Shown here: one piece after another, positions 48,001-60,424 of the stretch | Position numbering within the stretch: the stretch's first letter is position 1 | How the letters are laid out: every line of letters begins with the position of its first letter | Source: Cricetomys ansorgei | Taxonomy: Eukaryota > Chordata > Mammalia > Rodentia > Nesomyidae | Assembly: GCA_026225945.1 (NCBI GenBank) | Contig: JAMJFZ010000107.1 | Location: 51,065,001-51,129,000, forward strand | Reading direction: 5' to 3' | DNA: 64,000 nt | Notes under the pieces: model-generated | Databases searched by the model: none | What the model saw: the letters and a program-made list of their open reading frames with translations, nothing else | Told to the model about the DNA's origin: nothing | Position numbers and translations under genes: made by a program

Positions 48001-49560
48001 AAGGGCACCCCCCTGGCTCACATTCCTACCTCGGAGGATAGGCAGGCCCCAGATTTATGCAAATTCTCCCATTTCTCAGTGGGAGGCTGCAGTATAAGAT
48101 TAGAAAAAGATCTCAGCATTCTTTGTGATCCAAGTTGTGATAAAATAGCTTTGCCTCTGCAAACTTCTGCACTAGGTTTGCAGCTACAATTTACAAGGCT
48201 GAGCTGTCAGATACATTCCCGCCCCATCTCAAAAAGAATCTGAAGAATCAGGGTGGCCAGATCTATTAAACTAAGTATTTTGGCTCCAAATACTCCTCAT
48301 ATTTGCACCCAAATTTGCTTACGCCGTACGCTGATAGAATTCCAGAAAATTCTCAACTAAATAATTTTGTTATATTTTGCAAAGAAATTAATGCAATACC
48401 CAAGAAAGTATGTATGGAAAAATATCTAGATTGCATTATATTCCATTGGCCAGAGCTATCTAGGCAGAAAATAGAAAGTGACCACCCTAGCCACCTCCCT
48501 CCAAACACAGAGGGTAAATTATGATATTTACCTAACTTTTTATTTTCTACTTTCTCCATTCCTGAGCAATCTAACCCAACAAGAGGAATGTGTACTTGCA
48601 GCCTCCACAGTCTGAACCAATGAGGGGAGCAGAATTTAGAAGGATCCCAGGAAAACCAAATTGCTTTTCCTGGGGTTTCCTGTCAAATTTCCTTCCCTAG
48701 AAAGGAAGACGGGGCTGTAAAGGATAGTTGAGAGCAGTGATCAGTTAAACCTTCACAACCTGACTCTGGACTAAATCCATTGCAAAACTCTTTACTCCAA
48801 GACCTTTGGGCTCTGCAGTCAGCTCTGCAAAACCATGCTTGAGCTTCACCTGGGAGAACAGACAGTGAGCAAGCGCTGTGGGCTGAAAATGCTCAGCCGC
48901 CTCCATTCCCATTTCCAGGACTCATAAGTGGAGATTCTATTTTCCAAGTGTAAGCGTGCATCAGTGTGCATGTGGGTGCATGTGGGTGTGTGCGCCCGGC
49001 TGGAGAGGGGGCAGCACAAGCAAAGGTTGCGAGCCAGCTCCAGGTATGAAATGTTCACCAAGGCTCAGCGAGATCCACTGCTGCCTAGAGGTAGCTTCCC
49101 TGGACCCCCAAATCGTCACCTCCGGGTCTGGTTCGAGCAGCCCAGACAGCCTCTGACCGTATGATCCTTTGACAATACTCACGGCAAAAAGCAGTCCCCA
49201 AGACACAAAACAGCGCAACCAGACCAGCAGGACCAGTAAAACCATCACCGCAGTCGATCCCCCCCTCGCTTCCCGGAACTCCAAGGAAAAGTTTACCGGT
49301 TTCAAAGCGAACGTTTCTCGAATGAATTGAAAACACCCCTCCGACTCCCCAGTCTTCCCGGCTCGGAGCCTGTACCGAGGGTACAACCCGGCGCACGCGG
49401 TCCGGACTCTCCACGCGCTCGGATCCCTTTCCTGTCACCCCGGGGGACGCCAGCAGGGGCTGGCCCGCCCGGCCACCGCAGCGCCCCTGCGAAAGCCCCT
49501 GGGCCGCCACATTCGCCAGACAAAAAGCGGTGGGATCCGGGGAGAGCGTGGTGGGCTCAC
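45072..49560 (-). other. Prag1: Prag1 intron 1
   Basis: About 4.5 kb between the inferred exon 1 donor (GTGAGC) and the exon 2 acceptor (pyrimidine-rich, ending CTCACAG). It contains a composite SINE at about 45400-45708 and a short G-rich run near 47129-47162. The rest, about 45710-49380, looks like ordinary single-copy intron. Reading frames of up to about 120 codons occur, but none resembles a known protein. Confidence 0.6.
45400..45708 (+). mobile_element. Composite tRNA/B1-like SINE (B4/RSINE group)
   Basis: ATCTGGGTTCAGATCCTCAA, GGACATGATGGGACACATCT, TAATCCCAGCACCGGGAGG and a CACACAC tail. Confidence 0.7.
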
Positions 49561-50030
49561 CTCGGAGCTGCACTCCCGCAGCCTCGCCGTCGGTAGCCCA
49601 GCCGTCCGCTGCCCGGCCGGGCGCCTCGGAGCATTGTCTGTAGCGTGTCTGCGCGCAGAGCTTGCCCGGCCCGGTTTTCTGCCTGGGCCTGGCGGCCGGG
49701 TGGCAGCTGCGATCGCGGCTCCGCCCCCTCCGCCTCGGGTGACGCCGCCCGCCCGGCTCCCGCCGCACCCCTGCAGTCCTCTCCTCTGCCCCGCGTCCCC
49801 AACGGGCCTGAGCGCCCGGCCGCTCCGCTCGTCCCCCAAGCAGCCAGGAGGGCGGCCGCCCCTGCCCAGGTCCCTCGGAACTCCGCACCGGCCCCGCCCT
49901 CTCGCTCGCCACCGCGAGGCTCCGCCCCCAACCCGAGCCTTGGCGCCCCTCGACCTGGAGCCCAGTTCCCCACAGCGTCCCCTGCTCAAACCCTGCTCGG
50001 CGCAGTTGGGCTTGGATGAGCTCCGGTGCT
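49380..50030 (-). promoter_or_regulatory. Prag1: CpG island / Prag1 promoter
   Basis: A sharply bounded GC-rich, CpG-rich block of about 650 bases in an otherwise AT-rich, CpG-poor region. It contains several GC-box-like (Sp1-type) cores, for example around 49720, 49745, 49892 and 49920, and no obvious TATA box. This is typical of a broad CpG-island promoter of a widely expressed gene. It lies about 4.4 kb upstream of the first recognised coding exon and contains a strong minus-strand donor at 49561, so it is read as the Prag1 promoter. The many long open frames on both strands here result from high GC content and few stop codons. Divergent transcription to the right is possible, but I see no gene there. 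Confidence 0.85.
49561..49970 (-). other. Prag1: Prag1 exon 1 (probably non-coding; 5' limit uncertain)
   Basis: Inferred first exon within the CpG island. The 3' limit is a consensus donor, CCGAG|GTGAGC, with the last exon base at 49561. The 5' limit is a guess, since transcription start cannot be read from sequence. Spliced to the acceptor at 45071, it would leave the normal ATG in exon 2 as the first conserved start. An ATG at 49634-49632 with A at -3 stays open to the donor. It is in frame with the exon 2 start and would add 37 residues (see findings). No coding function is claimed for this exon. Confidence 0.55.
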
Positions 50031-53000
50031 CCCAGCTTTCCTTAACCACAACACACACATAGGTGTGTCGGGAGAGATGCATTCGGCATCCCTCCATTCA
50101 GCCGACCCCGGGAGACCCTGGCGGGGAGCGAGAAAAAGGACGGAACTCGGAAGAGAGGGGTCAGGAGTGCCCTAAGGAGATCAAGGGCGGTGGGCTGTGA
50201 AAGGAGCGAAGGCATCGTCGCTGCCACTTACTGTTATCCTGGGAGAACCGAGAACTGGCTGGAGCAGGGCTAGCAATACTGAGAGACTCCAGGTCTTGCA
50301 CATCCTCTCCTGTCCAGGCCTCTGGCACTCCAGCAAGACTCTTTGAACTTTAGCGTTTAGCGGTGGAATGCAAGAGTTGGACCTGGAGGACTGGCCTTCA
50401 ATCATGCTGGGGCACCTAGGTCCTCCACCTGTGTTTACACCGTTTCCAGAGCGTGAGTCATTCCCTGAGATACATCGAGTTCGAGATATTGTTCCTCGGG
50501 CGAAAAATCTTTTAACTCCCAGGAGAAGGACAGCCTATGAACCAGCCGGTCCCCTCCCTTCCTCTTGCTACCTGAGTAAGACAGACTTGCACCTTGACCT
50601 GGGTGTTTCCTAAGCACCCAGGTATTTAGGTTGACTGCTCAGTGCCTGAGTGAAAAAGGAAAAGCCCCCGCAAACACACCTGGACGCTTCCCTCTGCCCC
50701 ATTGCTTCACAGAGACAGTGACTTGGTGTAACTCCTACGTGGTTCCATCATCAGGATGACTCCATTGAGAGAAGGAAGGTACCAACCCAGAACCATATGC
50801 CCTCTTCCTCTTTATATGGTGTTGACACAGCAGGACTATATGAAAGATGAAAGAGGGAGATACCATGTTTTAGATATGCATAGTTATATGAGAATTGAAA
50901 AGGGACTACAAGGAATATTTTACTCATCAGCCAATGTCCCTCAAAAATCCTAAGAATGGAAATAGAATGGAAGGAAGGTATAGATGGATGGGAGTAGTAT
51001 TAGCATTCCTGAAGAACCCACCTTGTGCTGGGCAACCTCACAGGGCACGGTTAGCTCATCTCACACAGCAGAAAACGGGTGGTCATAGAATTAGCCAGGG
51101 TGCCTCAGTGTGAAGTGGTAGTGTTGAGATTGGAAACAAGGGCTGCCTCCTTCCGCTGAGAGTTTGCCATGTTGCCCTGCCAACCACAGGCAGTCCAGCC
51201 CTATTACTCTTCCCACCAGGAGGAGAAATCATTGCAACAAACACATAAGGAAAACTCTGGTTGAGTTCCATCAACATTCAGTGCTGACAAACGACCCAGC
51301 TCACACCAGAGGGGAAGGTGTCAACAAGTACACAAGTATAAAATTGTCTGTACTGTAGAAACACGATCCAGACACAGGAGGTGCCTGCGGTTCAGTAACA
51401 GTGGTCCTCTCCCAGGGTTCTTGAGACATTTATGGTTCTCAGGATTCAGGCTACACACATATTTCAGTTTTCTCTGTAAAGTCCTCTCCAAGAGGCACAT
51501 CCACCTCACAGGACAAATAAAGGTCATGCTTTTTACTCCCTTTACCTAGTTTATCCTTAGTGCACAAACAACATAAAGAATATAATTAAGAAGAAGCACA
51601 GATTGCAACACCAAAAGACTGCTGGGTCTATAATATGCCACACACACAGCAAGTGATAATTCAGAGTTTTCTGCTCAATAAACTGTTCTCAGATGATATG
51701 CTGTGCTCACAGAAGATAAATACACAATACTGCTGCTGCTGATCCATAACGTGGCTTCTTTTTTTATGCCAGCAACATGGCTGCAAAGAGGCCTTCATCC
51801 TGCCTAATGTAAAAAACAAAACAATAACAACAGCAACAAATCTTCAAAATAGTGGCTGAGATGCACATGAAATACCTCCCTCTTGCACAGTGTTCCTCCT
51901 GCAGCTGTTAAGTGTGGTATATTCTCTGTCAAGCTGGTTAGCTCATGCATGTGGTAGACATTCTGCTTGGACTTGCACCTTACAACCTATGATGCAGTAC
52001 AATTTGTGTATCCACTGCATTTCGCATCTGGTGACTTACTGGTTGGCTTTCATGGTGCTTTCTACTCAGGGCTTGAGTGCTCAGATACAGATGAGACCTT
52101 TAATAAGAGCAATTCTCTTGGGTCTTTTAGTGTTAGGCACCATTCTGTAAAAGAAGGCAGTTAAATTTTAGGAGATTAAGAGACAAGATTGGGACAGGTG
52201 GTGCTTTGGGGTAAGGTAAAGTAGTTTATAACTAGAAAGCAAAAGAGGCAGGATCAGGGAAGGTGTGTCATTAAGTTATCCTGGGAAAATGCAAGCTGGA
52301 ATATTTGAGAGGGCTCACACAGCATGAAGAGTGGGCCAAAGAATTCTCACGCCTGCTTTTTCTCCATATGGATGAACAGAAATGTCTCTCACCTTAACAT
52401 CAGAAAGGTATTTGATTTCAGTTAATGAATATTTATCGAGTTGTTTCTACTTGGGTAGCACTGGATGAGATTTTATAGGGAAAACAGTAAGAGACAAATA
52501 GAAGCCCTCTGAGGGAATGGATGTGAGCCGGGGCAGTGCAGAAAAAGAGACACAAACAGTCCTTTCATAGAGGAAGGGGCCTTGGCACAACGAGAAAGGT
52601 TGCTATTTTGGGACAATGGGGACTTTCCAGACTGAAGGAATGGTATCTACAAGGGAATGGATTGGGAGTGGCCCAAGATTTGTATGGCAGCCTGTCTGGA
52701 GCATGGTGACAGGAAACACACTAGAATTGTAAGGTGACACTGGATACGAAGGGCTAGTTTCCAGGTGAGCCAACAAGAAAGCTCAGACATTTCTCAGTAG
52801 CAGGGTGACATCATCTAAGCTCTTTGGATCTTGTATTCCAGATGGACTAGGAAGTAGGGAAAGACATAAGAAACAAGTAGCATAACAAGAGAGTTTCTAT
52901 CCCAGGTCCAGATGGGAGATGGCGGGCTTTGATAGGGACATGGCAAGGAGGAGATCAGGATGGGTACCAGTGGCATTTGAGAGGGGCAGACTTGGAGAAC

Positions 53001-54174
53001 ACTACAGTACTTACTGATTGACCAAGTGCCTTTTTAAAAAAAAAATAGATTACATAATAAAGCACTGACTGTGTCAGCTTAAATGTGTATGGTGATTTAT
53101 GTTGCTTCTCTCATTTAAACTTTCTCAGAACAACTGTGTTGAGGGCGTTAAGAAGGAAACAAAGAAATTAACGATGCCCAGTAGAATTCCAGTCTCTGAG
53201 GACTGATAGGATGACAGTGATGTCAATACAGGTAAGAAAGTCAGTGGGATATATTTAGAAAGCTTCCTGGCAAGCAGGAGACCCTACATGCAATCCTTAG
53301 TAGCCATCTGGCAGAGTCGAGGACGCCACTGCACTCTTGAGAGTGATACCAGGAGTCATATCATCAATAAGAACAAAACAGACACGGAGAAGTGGAGGGT
53401 TGGTGGACACAGTCGTCTAGAAAAGACCATGAAAAAAGAACGCAAGCCCTCTTTCCTCCAGACTTTGAAAATCTCGACTATCTAATGCGAAGTCTTTGAA
53501 GAATAGAGAGCAATGGAAGAGTTGTCACAGGAGCTTAATTGCTTTATGGATAGCGACAGAAAGTTGCAAAGAACGCTACTGAAGAAAGAATCCCAGTGGA
53601 CAAGTGGGCTGGGTAATGTGGGCTTAATGGGGAACCGCACGGAGAACGGGACTATCTCATAGGGTGCTTAGGGGTAGCTGCATATCAGAGAATTTACTAT
53701 CAGCGAGCCATGAGAAGGTACACCCTGAGAACTGGACTTGATGTCAGGTCCAAGCTGGTGGCAGTCAGGGTCCCCAAAGCACCATAATAGAGAATGAGAG
53801 TGAGTGAGGAGAGGAAGAAAAGTTCTTCCCCAAGGTTGTAAAAATTCTCTCTGATCTTTGATCTTACACAGCTCTATTCAGGATCAAATATTTGAAATTA
53901 CTTATCATATGTTAAGCACTGGATAGTTTTTTTTTTTTTTCTGCTCCAACTGAAAGGCATTGAAATAACAAATGTGAGATGCCTCACTTGAAAAGAAATT
54001 TGCTTCCAAGTCTTTATGATCTTTTCTCCTGCCCACACACTATAGAGCTCAGATATCAGTGTTGGGGAGATGGTCACATTTTCTCTTTAATTTGTAATTT
54101 TTATTAGATGTACTTTCAGCGACAGACACCTTATTATGTTTTTACAAGAAGCAATTTTTAAAACTTTACTTGCC

Positions 54175-54700
54175 ATAGTTTGAACTGTATCCCTCTCCCC
54201 ACAAAAGGTATGTTGCAACTCTAATCCCTAGAGCTAAGAATGTGACTTATTTGGCAGGAAGTTCCTTATGGTCTAACTAAGGTAAAAATGAGGTCATTAG
54301 GGTAAGCCTTCATCCAGTGTAGCTGATGTCCTTCTGAAAAGAGAAACTCCTACAGAAGCAGGCACATACAAAGTACAGCAATGTGAAGACACACAAGGAA
54401 AAGACAGTATGAGTGGTGCCATGCATTGGAGCCAGAGAATGACAAAGGTAGACTGCCAACATCAATCACCATTTGAGAAAGAGGGCACCATATATCCATG
54501 AACCACAGAATGCTAGTTGTTGCCTGCCAATATCAGACACTTGGGGAGACAGTAGAGAACTCTCTCCTAGAACCAAATGACAGAGCCTGGCGCTGGTAAC
54601 ACCCAGATTTTGGATTTCAGAGCTGTGAGAATAAAATCTGTATGACTTTATTACTCAGTTTTGGATACATTTTAGAAGTAGCCAGCAGGAAGCTAACATA
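54175..54700 (+). mobile_element. Old MaLR-type (ERVL) solo LTR
   Basis: Landmarks: TAGTTTGAACTGTATCCCTC, AAATGAGGTCATTAGGGTAA, CCTTCATCCAGTGTAGCTGA, and the end GAGCTGTGAGAATAAAATCT followed by TTACTCAGTTTTGGATACAT. Plus orientation, diverged, no internal region. Confidence 0.65.
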
Positions 54701-55424
54701 TTTACTAAACTAAAAATAGTCCAATGGAGTGGTATGCACTCACAGTGAGAAGGTAAACGGTCTCATGTAGGAGCCAAGTTCCTGAAAGCTGTATTCTAAT
54801 AGGAAGTTCATACATCCCTCATTCTGTTTATAGGGGCTTTGCCTGACTTGCAAAGGGGATGCCTGTTTTCATTGATAGCTCCTCCCCTCTCCAGTTTTAG
54901 GGTGTCTGGTTAGGAACAAGGGTGGGTTCCACTATTGAGCTTTTATGTGCATGGATGAAAAAGTCTGCCTCTTTCCCTCACACAGTGTGTACCAAAGCCA
55001 CAAGGGGACTACATCCTGGCTCACATCCACTGGCAGACATAGTACTGGCTGAAGAGCATATGAGGGACGGCCTCATTCTTGATTTTCTTTGCAATGGGAA
55101 CTCAGGCTATGGGAACTCAGGCTCTGAATGCTCGGCGACTCTCCAGGGTCTCATAGGTCATCTCTAATCCTGTTCTTCTGAGTCTTGAGGTTGTTTGGTT
55201 TGAACATGAACTCAGCAATGAGTTAAGGATATGGAAATAAGAAGTATTTGAGGGAATTCGTTCATGGCTCCCACTGCTTGACTTACTCTCCATGCTGTAG
55301 ACAGAGCAAAGCTAAGCAGAGCCCTTCACACAAGGAGTCCCAGAGGATAGCATAACCTCATCCCCTTTGGAGAATCCATTAGGCCTCCCTAATGAAGCCT
55401 CCTTCATGGACAGACCCTTTGGGA

Positions 55425-55710
55425 AACTGTTTCACAATTTCTTTACAGGTTATAAACTTGCCACATGACCCAGGAGTCCCACTCTAGGGGAAATGAAAAC
55501 AAGACCACACAAAGGTTTGCACACACAATCACACAGCATAACCAATAATAGCCATCATGGAAAGAGCTCCTATGTCCATTCCTTCCAGAATAAGTAAATG
55601 AAATGTGATATACTCAGTACAATGGAATTACATTCAAGAATTTTTAAAAGAAAGAATAAACTCATAAACTATTGTTTCACTTTACAACATTCCATGTTCT
55701 TTCAGAGTAG
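55425..55710 (+). mobile_element. Old LINE-1 3' fragment, left part
   Basis: CATGACCCAGGAGTCCCACT, AACCAATAATAGCCATCATG and GTACAATGGAATTACATTCA are diverged L1 ORF2 3' landmarks. The element is interrupted by URR1 and resumes at 55919. Confidence 0.65.
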
Positions 55711-55918
55711 CAGTTTTCAACCTGTGGCTCATGACCCTTTCGGGGGTCGAATGATCCATTCACAGACGTCTCCTAAGACATATCAGATATTTACATTACA
55801 ACTCATAACAGTGGCAAAACTGAAGTTATGAGTTAGCAACGAAAACAATTTTATGGTTGGGGGTCATTCCAACATGAAGAACTGTTGGTCAGAGCGTTAG
55901 GAAGGTTGGGAACCACTG
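55711..55918 (-). mobile_element. URR1 DNA transposon (hAT-Charlie)
   Basis: An inverted copy: left CAGTTTTCAACCTGTGGCTC, right GTTGGGAACCACTG, internal AATTTTATGGTTGGGGGTCA. Both terminal repeats are recognisable. The 8-bp flanks no longer match. Confidence 0.92.
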
Positions 55919-56065
55919 CTCTTGAACCTTACCAGCACTATGCTAAATTAAAAAGGCCCAACAGGGACAACTGCTTGTGGTGTCATCCACTTGTATGGAA
56001 TATCCAGAAAAGTCAAGTCTAGGAAGACAGGATTAGGTGTGGAATAGGACCGAAGATGCTGAAGG
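55919..56065 (+). mobile_element. Old LINE-1 3' fragment, right part
   Basis: The L1 text continues after the URR1 insertion: GAACCTTACCAGCACTATGC, ATCCACTTGTATGGAATATC and CAGAAAAGTCAAGTCTAGGA. Confidence 0.65.
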
Positions 56066-56587
56066 GATATGAGAATTTGCTGTAATCAGGCATGAGGGAT
56101 CTTATAGAGATACTACCTCTGCACAGTGTTACCACTGCTGCCCTTCACATAAAGTCAGAGGGCGGCATCAGGATTGACAGTCTCAGCTAAGACTGCAGGT
56201 CAGACACAATGATGGCGGCTGAGAGCTTTCCCAGAATGCCTAGTGGCCACAGAACATAGGGTGAGCAAGCTTTGTGGTGACCCAGGAATGGGAGGTTTGT
56301 GGGGTGGGGACCAGCTGGTCTAGAAGGGGGAGGGGAGCAACAGCGAGGACTCTGGACTCATTTACTGGAAAGCCCTAGTCCTTGTTAAGGACTCTTCAGG
56401 ATAATAGCTCTTTTGACTGACCGTTTGGCTTTTTTCTCCTTTCGAAGTGGTAGCCGTGGTTGGCTGGAAGAGATGTGGAGAAAGCAGGGTAGGAAGAGGG
56501 TCAAAAGACACGTGATGGGCTGATTAACAAACAGGCTTTGTGAGCTAAGGCTGAGGGGACACCCGCAGAGCTGCCAGACAGGATTGC

Positions 56588-56770
56588 CTGGTGTGTGTGT
56601 TGGGGGGGGGGGCTGTTCAGAGGCAGGAGGTTGGGATTGAAGGTTAGAGCTGGGGGGTTGGGTTAAGGTTGGGGGTTGGGGGTTGGAGTTAGAGTTAGGG
56701 ATTGGAGTTTGGGAGGTTGGGGGCCCTGGGGTGGTATGGGGGTGGAGTTAGGAATGGGGGGGGTGTTGAT
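56588..56770 (+). repeat. G-rich tract with GGGGTTGGGG-type units
   Basis: Strongly G-skewed text with a run of 10 or more G near 56603 and many GGGTTGGG, GGTTAAGG and GTTAGGG-like units. It has many runs of three or more G in about 180 bases, enough for several G-quadruplexes on the plus strand. It is only loosely telomere-like. Confidence 0.85.
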
Positions 56771-57654
56771 GAGAAAACGGGTTCCAGTAAGATACTCTCA
56801 GAAGCATAAAAAGCAGAAGAAAATGTACATCTGACACCAGGGAACTGAAGTGTTTTATCTCTAATTCTCCTTTAAATAATCCTCCATTATCTATTATTCT
56901 CTCTCCTGGGTCAGCGTCACAAGACACAGAGAGAAGAGAGAGGACTCATAGCCAGGACACAGCGCTGGGATTTTGATCACAAAAGCAATCTCTTTTTTTT
57001 TTCAAGCAGACATGTGTTCTTATAAAAATAATAAAACAAACAAAAATCTCTTGCAACTCAGCTGACTAAGCCAGGTATGACAGCAGCCTTCATTTACAAG
57101 GCCCTGCACTGCTCGTGTCCAGAGGGAAAGAAATGTAACTTTCAGGGCACAGTCTCGCTTTGTTTATTAACCCATGGAACAGGACACATCATCATGCAGT
57201 GCACTGTAGAGAGACTGCCCACGAGCCACGCCTCTAACACTGCGCAACCTGTGATTGGCAAACTGGGAGGAGTAACTCATGGGGTCTAGAAAGATCCAGT
57301 TCTCGTTTCCAGGGAGCTACATGTGGGTGGCATGGAGGAGGGAGAATGGAAAAAAATTCTATGCCTTCAGTAACCAATCAATTTGGCCCAGATATATCCT
57401 AGAAGACCGTGTCTGGGTAAATATCAATTTGTGTATATTGTGTCTCTACAGAGATCATCACTCGGTTACAGGGTAAGCCAACTCTTAAATTTAGTTCCAG
57501 CCACACTTTGGAGACTTCAAACAAAGATGACATCATTGCCATCCCTCTGACTCTGGGGTGTCCCTTCTTGGTGCTTCTATTGACTTCGTTTCCTTGCCTA
57601 TCAAATGCACTGTCTGTGCATCTTCTTCACAAGGATTATTTTAATTTTCAAAAT

Positions 57655-57872
57655 GATTTTTATTTCATTTCCTATGTAGAGGCGCCTTGCCGCACATATG
57701 TCTGTTTACCACATGCATGCCTGGTGCTGCTGAGGCTCGAAAAGGGCATCTGGATCCCTTGAAACTAGAGTAACCACTGTTGTGAGCTGCCCTGAAGGAG
57801 CTAGGAGCTGAACACCTTTCCTCTGGAAGAGTAGTAAGTGTACCTAAACACTGAGCCATCTCTCCAGCTCAT
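57655..57872 (-). mobile_element. B3-like SINE (antisense)
   Basis: GATTTTTATTTCATTTCCTA tail, CCACATGCATGCCTGGTGCT, CCTCTGGAAGAGTAGTAAGT and GAGCCATCTCTCCAGCTC. Confidence 0.88.
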
Positions 57873-58305
57873 TCCTTTGTGAGCTGAGGACACTAAGTTG
57901 CATGTTATATCAAGACTGGAGTCTGACATATCCTATACTTTCAATAAATGCTGATGTTTTTGAAAAAAAAACATCCATCCAACAGTGAAGTGTGTGCGTG
58001 CATGGGTTGGAGATGGAACTCATGTCCTCTGGTTTGGTGTCGAGCACCTTTGCTAGCTGATTCATCTCAATATGAAATATTTATATATTTTATATATAAA
58101 TCTTGAGACATAGTCACTCCTTACCAAAAGCAAAACAAGAACCCTCAAAGCTCTCATTGTATAAAACAAATTACCAAAAAGTAGAACCTGCTTTTTCTAG
58201 AGACCAGAAACGTAGGAGTGAGATTAGAAGTCGCTGTTAGTGATACTCAGCTCAAAGGCTGTTGGTGGTGTAGAAAAAGAAAACTAGGAACCAACACTGA
58301 GGTGC

Positions 58306-58450
58306 TCCAGTGCACAGTGGTGCATGCATTTAACCTTAGCACTTAGGAGTTAGAGGCAGGTGGATCTCAATGAGCTCGAGACCAGCGTGGTCTAATTCCA
58401 AGCGAGCCATGGCTACAAAATAAGATCCTGTCTTTAAAAGAAAAAAAAAT
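58306..58450 (+). mobile_element. B1 SINE, diverged
   Basis: AACCTTAGCACTTAGGAGTT, GAGGCAGGTGGATCTCAATG and AGACCAGCGTGGTCTAATTC, with an A-rich tail. A second SINE scrap, antisense and tRNA-like, lies at about 57990-58072. Confidence 0.85.
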
Positions 58451-59526
58451 CTTGTAAGGTTTCTAATAATTTAGTGAAGTAATGCTGAATGAATTCTTCC
58501 AAAAGCTGGTGTCTCCTACATCCAACAGTTAATTTGCCCTCCCATTTGGGCTCCAGGAAGGAGTTCACAATCTCTAATTATTTCTCAGGTTATCTCTCTC
58601 CAGATGTTTCCAAGCTTTAGCGTTCAAGGTCACCTAGGTGATGCCCCCTTTCATGAGTCACCATTGACAGGAGGATCTAAAGACTTTTTCTTCCATAATT
58701 TCTATTTTATTCAGTTCTAGAACCCTCATTTTCCTGTTCTCTTCCCCAGTCTAATGCTGTTAGTCTGATGTTGGTTGTTTGTTTGGCTAGTTTTAAAATG
58801 TTTATAATAGTGTTTCTCTCCCCCCACTGCCCCAGCCCCTCGCCCCCTTGTTCAGTCCATCCTGAACTCCCAGCCATCTATGTCAGCTCCTTCAGTGTTT
58901 ACTTCCAAACCTGCCTTTGCTGTTTGTAAGTACTTTACAGGCTTCCATCTTGTTCTTGTCTCAATGATGACGACAACAACAACAACAAAAACCAAACAAC
59001 CAAACCAACAATGAACCAGAGGTCAGAAACCCTGATTCACAACCATTTTGCATCCATTCCAACCTGCACACATTGTTTTAGAGTCTGGCACTTTTGCCGC
59101 CCACCTTGCCAAGAAGGCATTTTCTCTAACTTGGTCTAACTGCAGTTTATGTCCTGCCTCGATTGCTTGTTTTGCTGCCTAAGCACACATGCACTCCCGT
59201 GAGCATTGACACAAGGCACCCCAGCAGGAAGAAGCAGGAAGGGGTTCTGTGAGCTATCCTGGTGGGTGAGGATCTGTACGTGAAGCATCTACAGATCTCA
59301 TGGAGCAGTAGTCTAAGAATCCCATGTTCTTGTGTAAAAGAAGGTGGGGAAACATGATTGTACTGAATCTGTGTCACTTCTGACTGCTGAAGTAGCCAAA
59401 TATTGCTCCCTCTGAACTAATCCCCTCCTGTTCTGTGTCTTTTAACCTGTGTCAGTCCAACAATGTTCCCGACACAAAGCAGCATGACTTTCAGGGTGCT
59501 CATTGGATACAGGTCCTCTGAAGCAT

Positions 59527-59527
<1 letters not shown>

Positions 59528-59574
<47 letters not shown>
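59528..59574. repeat. (CA)n microsatellite
   Basis: About 23 uninterrupted CA units. Confidence 0.98.
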
Positions 59575-59576
<2 letters not shown>

Positions 59577-60424
59577 CAGGGCTTACAGCCACCATTCTGA
59601 CTGAGTGGCCTCATCTCTTCCTATTCAATCCTTATTATCTATCAGAGGTTAGTGTTAAGTCAACGCCAAAGTGATAAGGTACCCAAAACAAGTCCATGCT
59701 TTCTCAAGCAAAGCTGAAAGTCCAACTCAACCTGGAGTCTGCATATTGTTGAGGAACAGTAAACTATTAGAAGCTCTATCACAAAGAGGACTTGGTGGAG
59801 GAGGTGTAGCAGATGAGTGGTCTCAGGTGTGGAAGAACACACATTACCCACAGAAGGCAGTGTTCTGCAGTGCACGTCTGATGCTTGGCTGAGCAAATAA
59901 GCTAGCAGGGTGCTAATGATGTGATTTTCTGCAGCTCTCTCAGGAAGGGAGGCACTTCGGTGCCCATGCAAGTCAGCAGTATACCAGGCGGCAGTGCATG
60001 TATTAAAGATCCTATTTTTGCAGAGGAGTGAACAAGTTTAGACCCTGGTGGATCCAGATGAAGAGAGAAGATATGTAAATCACATCCTGGAGATGGCTCA
60101 CAGTTCAAATCACTGTTGGTTGCAACTTGAGATACTCACTTGCATCTGGATTGGCTTATTTTTCATCTGTCTTCTTCCCATCCCTGTGAAGTCTCCTGTT
60201 TGTCTACCCACGATTCTCTTCAGTCAATTAGGATTCAGTTATACTGTTTCGGCTAAGAACCCATGGCCTCCAGTTCAAATGAAATGTTGGCTGGCAGTGT
60301 AAGTGGCACATCACTGCCCTGAAATTTGATAGCTTCACCCTAGCAACTCTCACCCATATACTTTGTTTCAACCCTTCAAGGCAAATAGAAATCCTGTCTT
60401 TTTAGTTGTCTTGGCATACCATTC

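Larger units (their letters stand above)
1..49970 (-). other. Prag1: Prag1 gene span (3' end outside window)
   Basis: Extent of the Prag1 transcription unit within the window, from the CpG-island promoter on the right to the left edge. PRAG1 (pragmin, SGK223) is a cytoplasmic pseudokinase scaffold of the PEAK family. In the literature it is an effector of the small GTPase Rnd2 that raises RhoA signalling, binds the kinase Csk through a phosphorylated EPIYA tyrosine, and, as NACK, acts as a Notch co-activator. Four coding exons were found by matching family protein sequence and then checking splice sites. Exons 2, 3, 4 and 5 join in frame (phases 0, 2, 1) and code 1,005 residues. Full-length orthologues are about 1,370-1,400 residues, so the last quarter, most of the pseudokinase fold, is off the left edge. 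The right-hand limit (transcription start) is approximate. Confidence 0.93.

Noticed and set aside
49085..50097. Several frames of 120-275 codons on both strands at the CpG island
   Set aside because: GC-rich sequence has few stops. The products are Arg/Ala/Gly/Pro-rich and unlike known proteins, and several run across the inferred donor. Only the short in-frame extension in exon 1 is kept as a finding.
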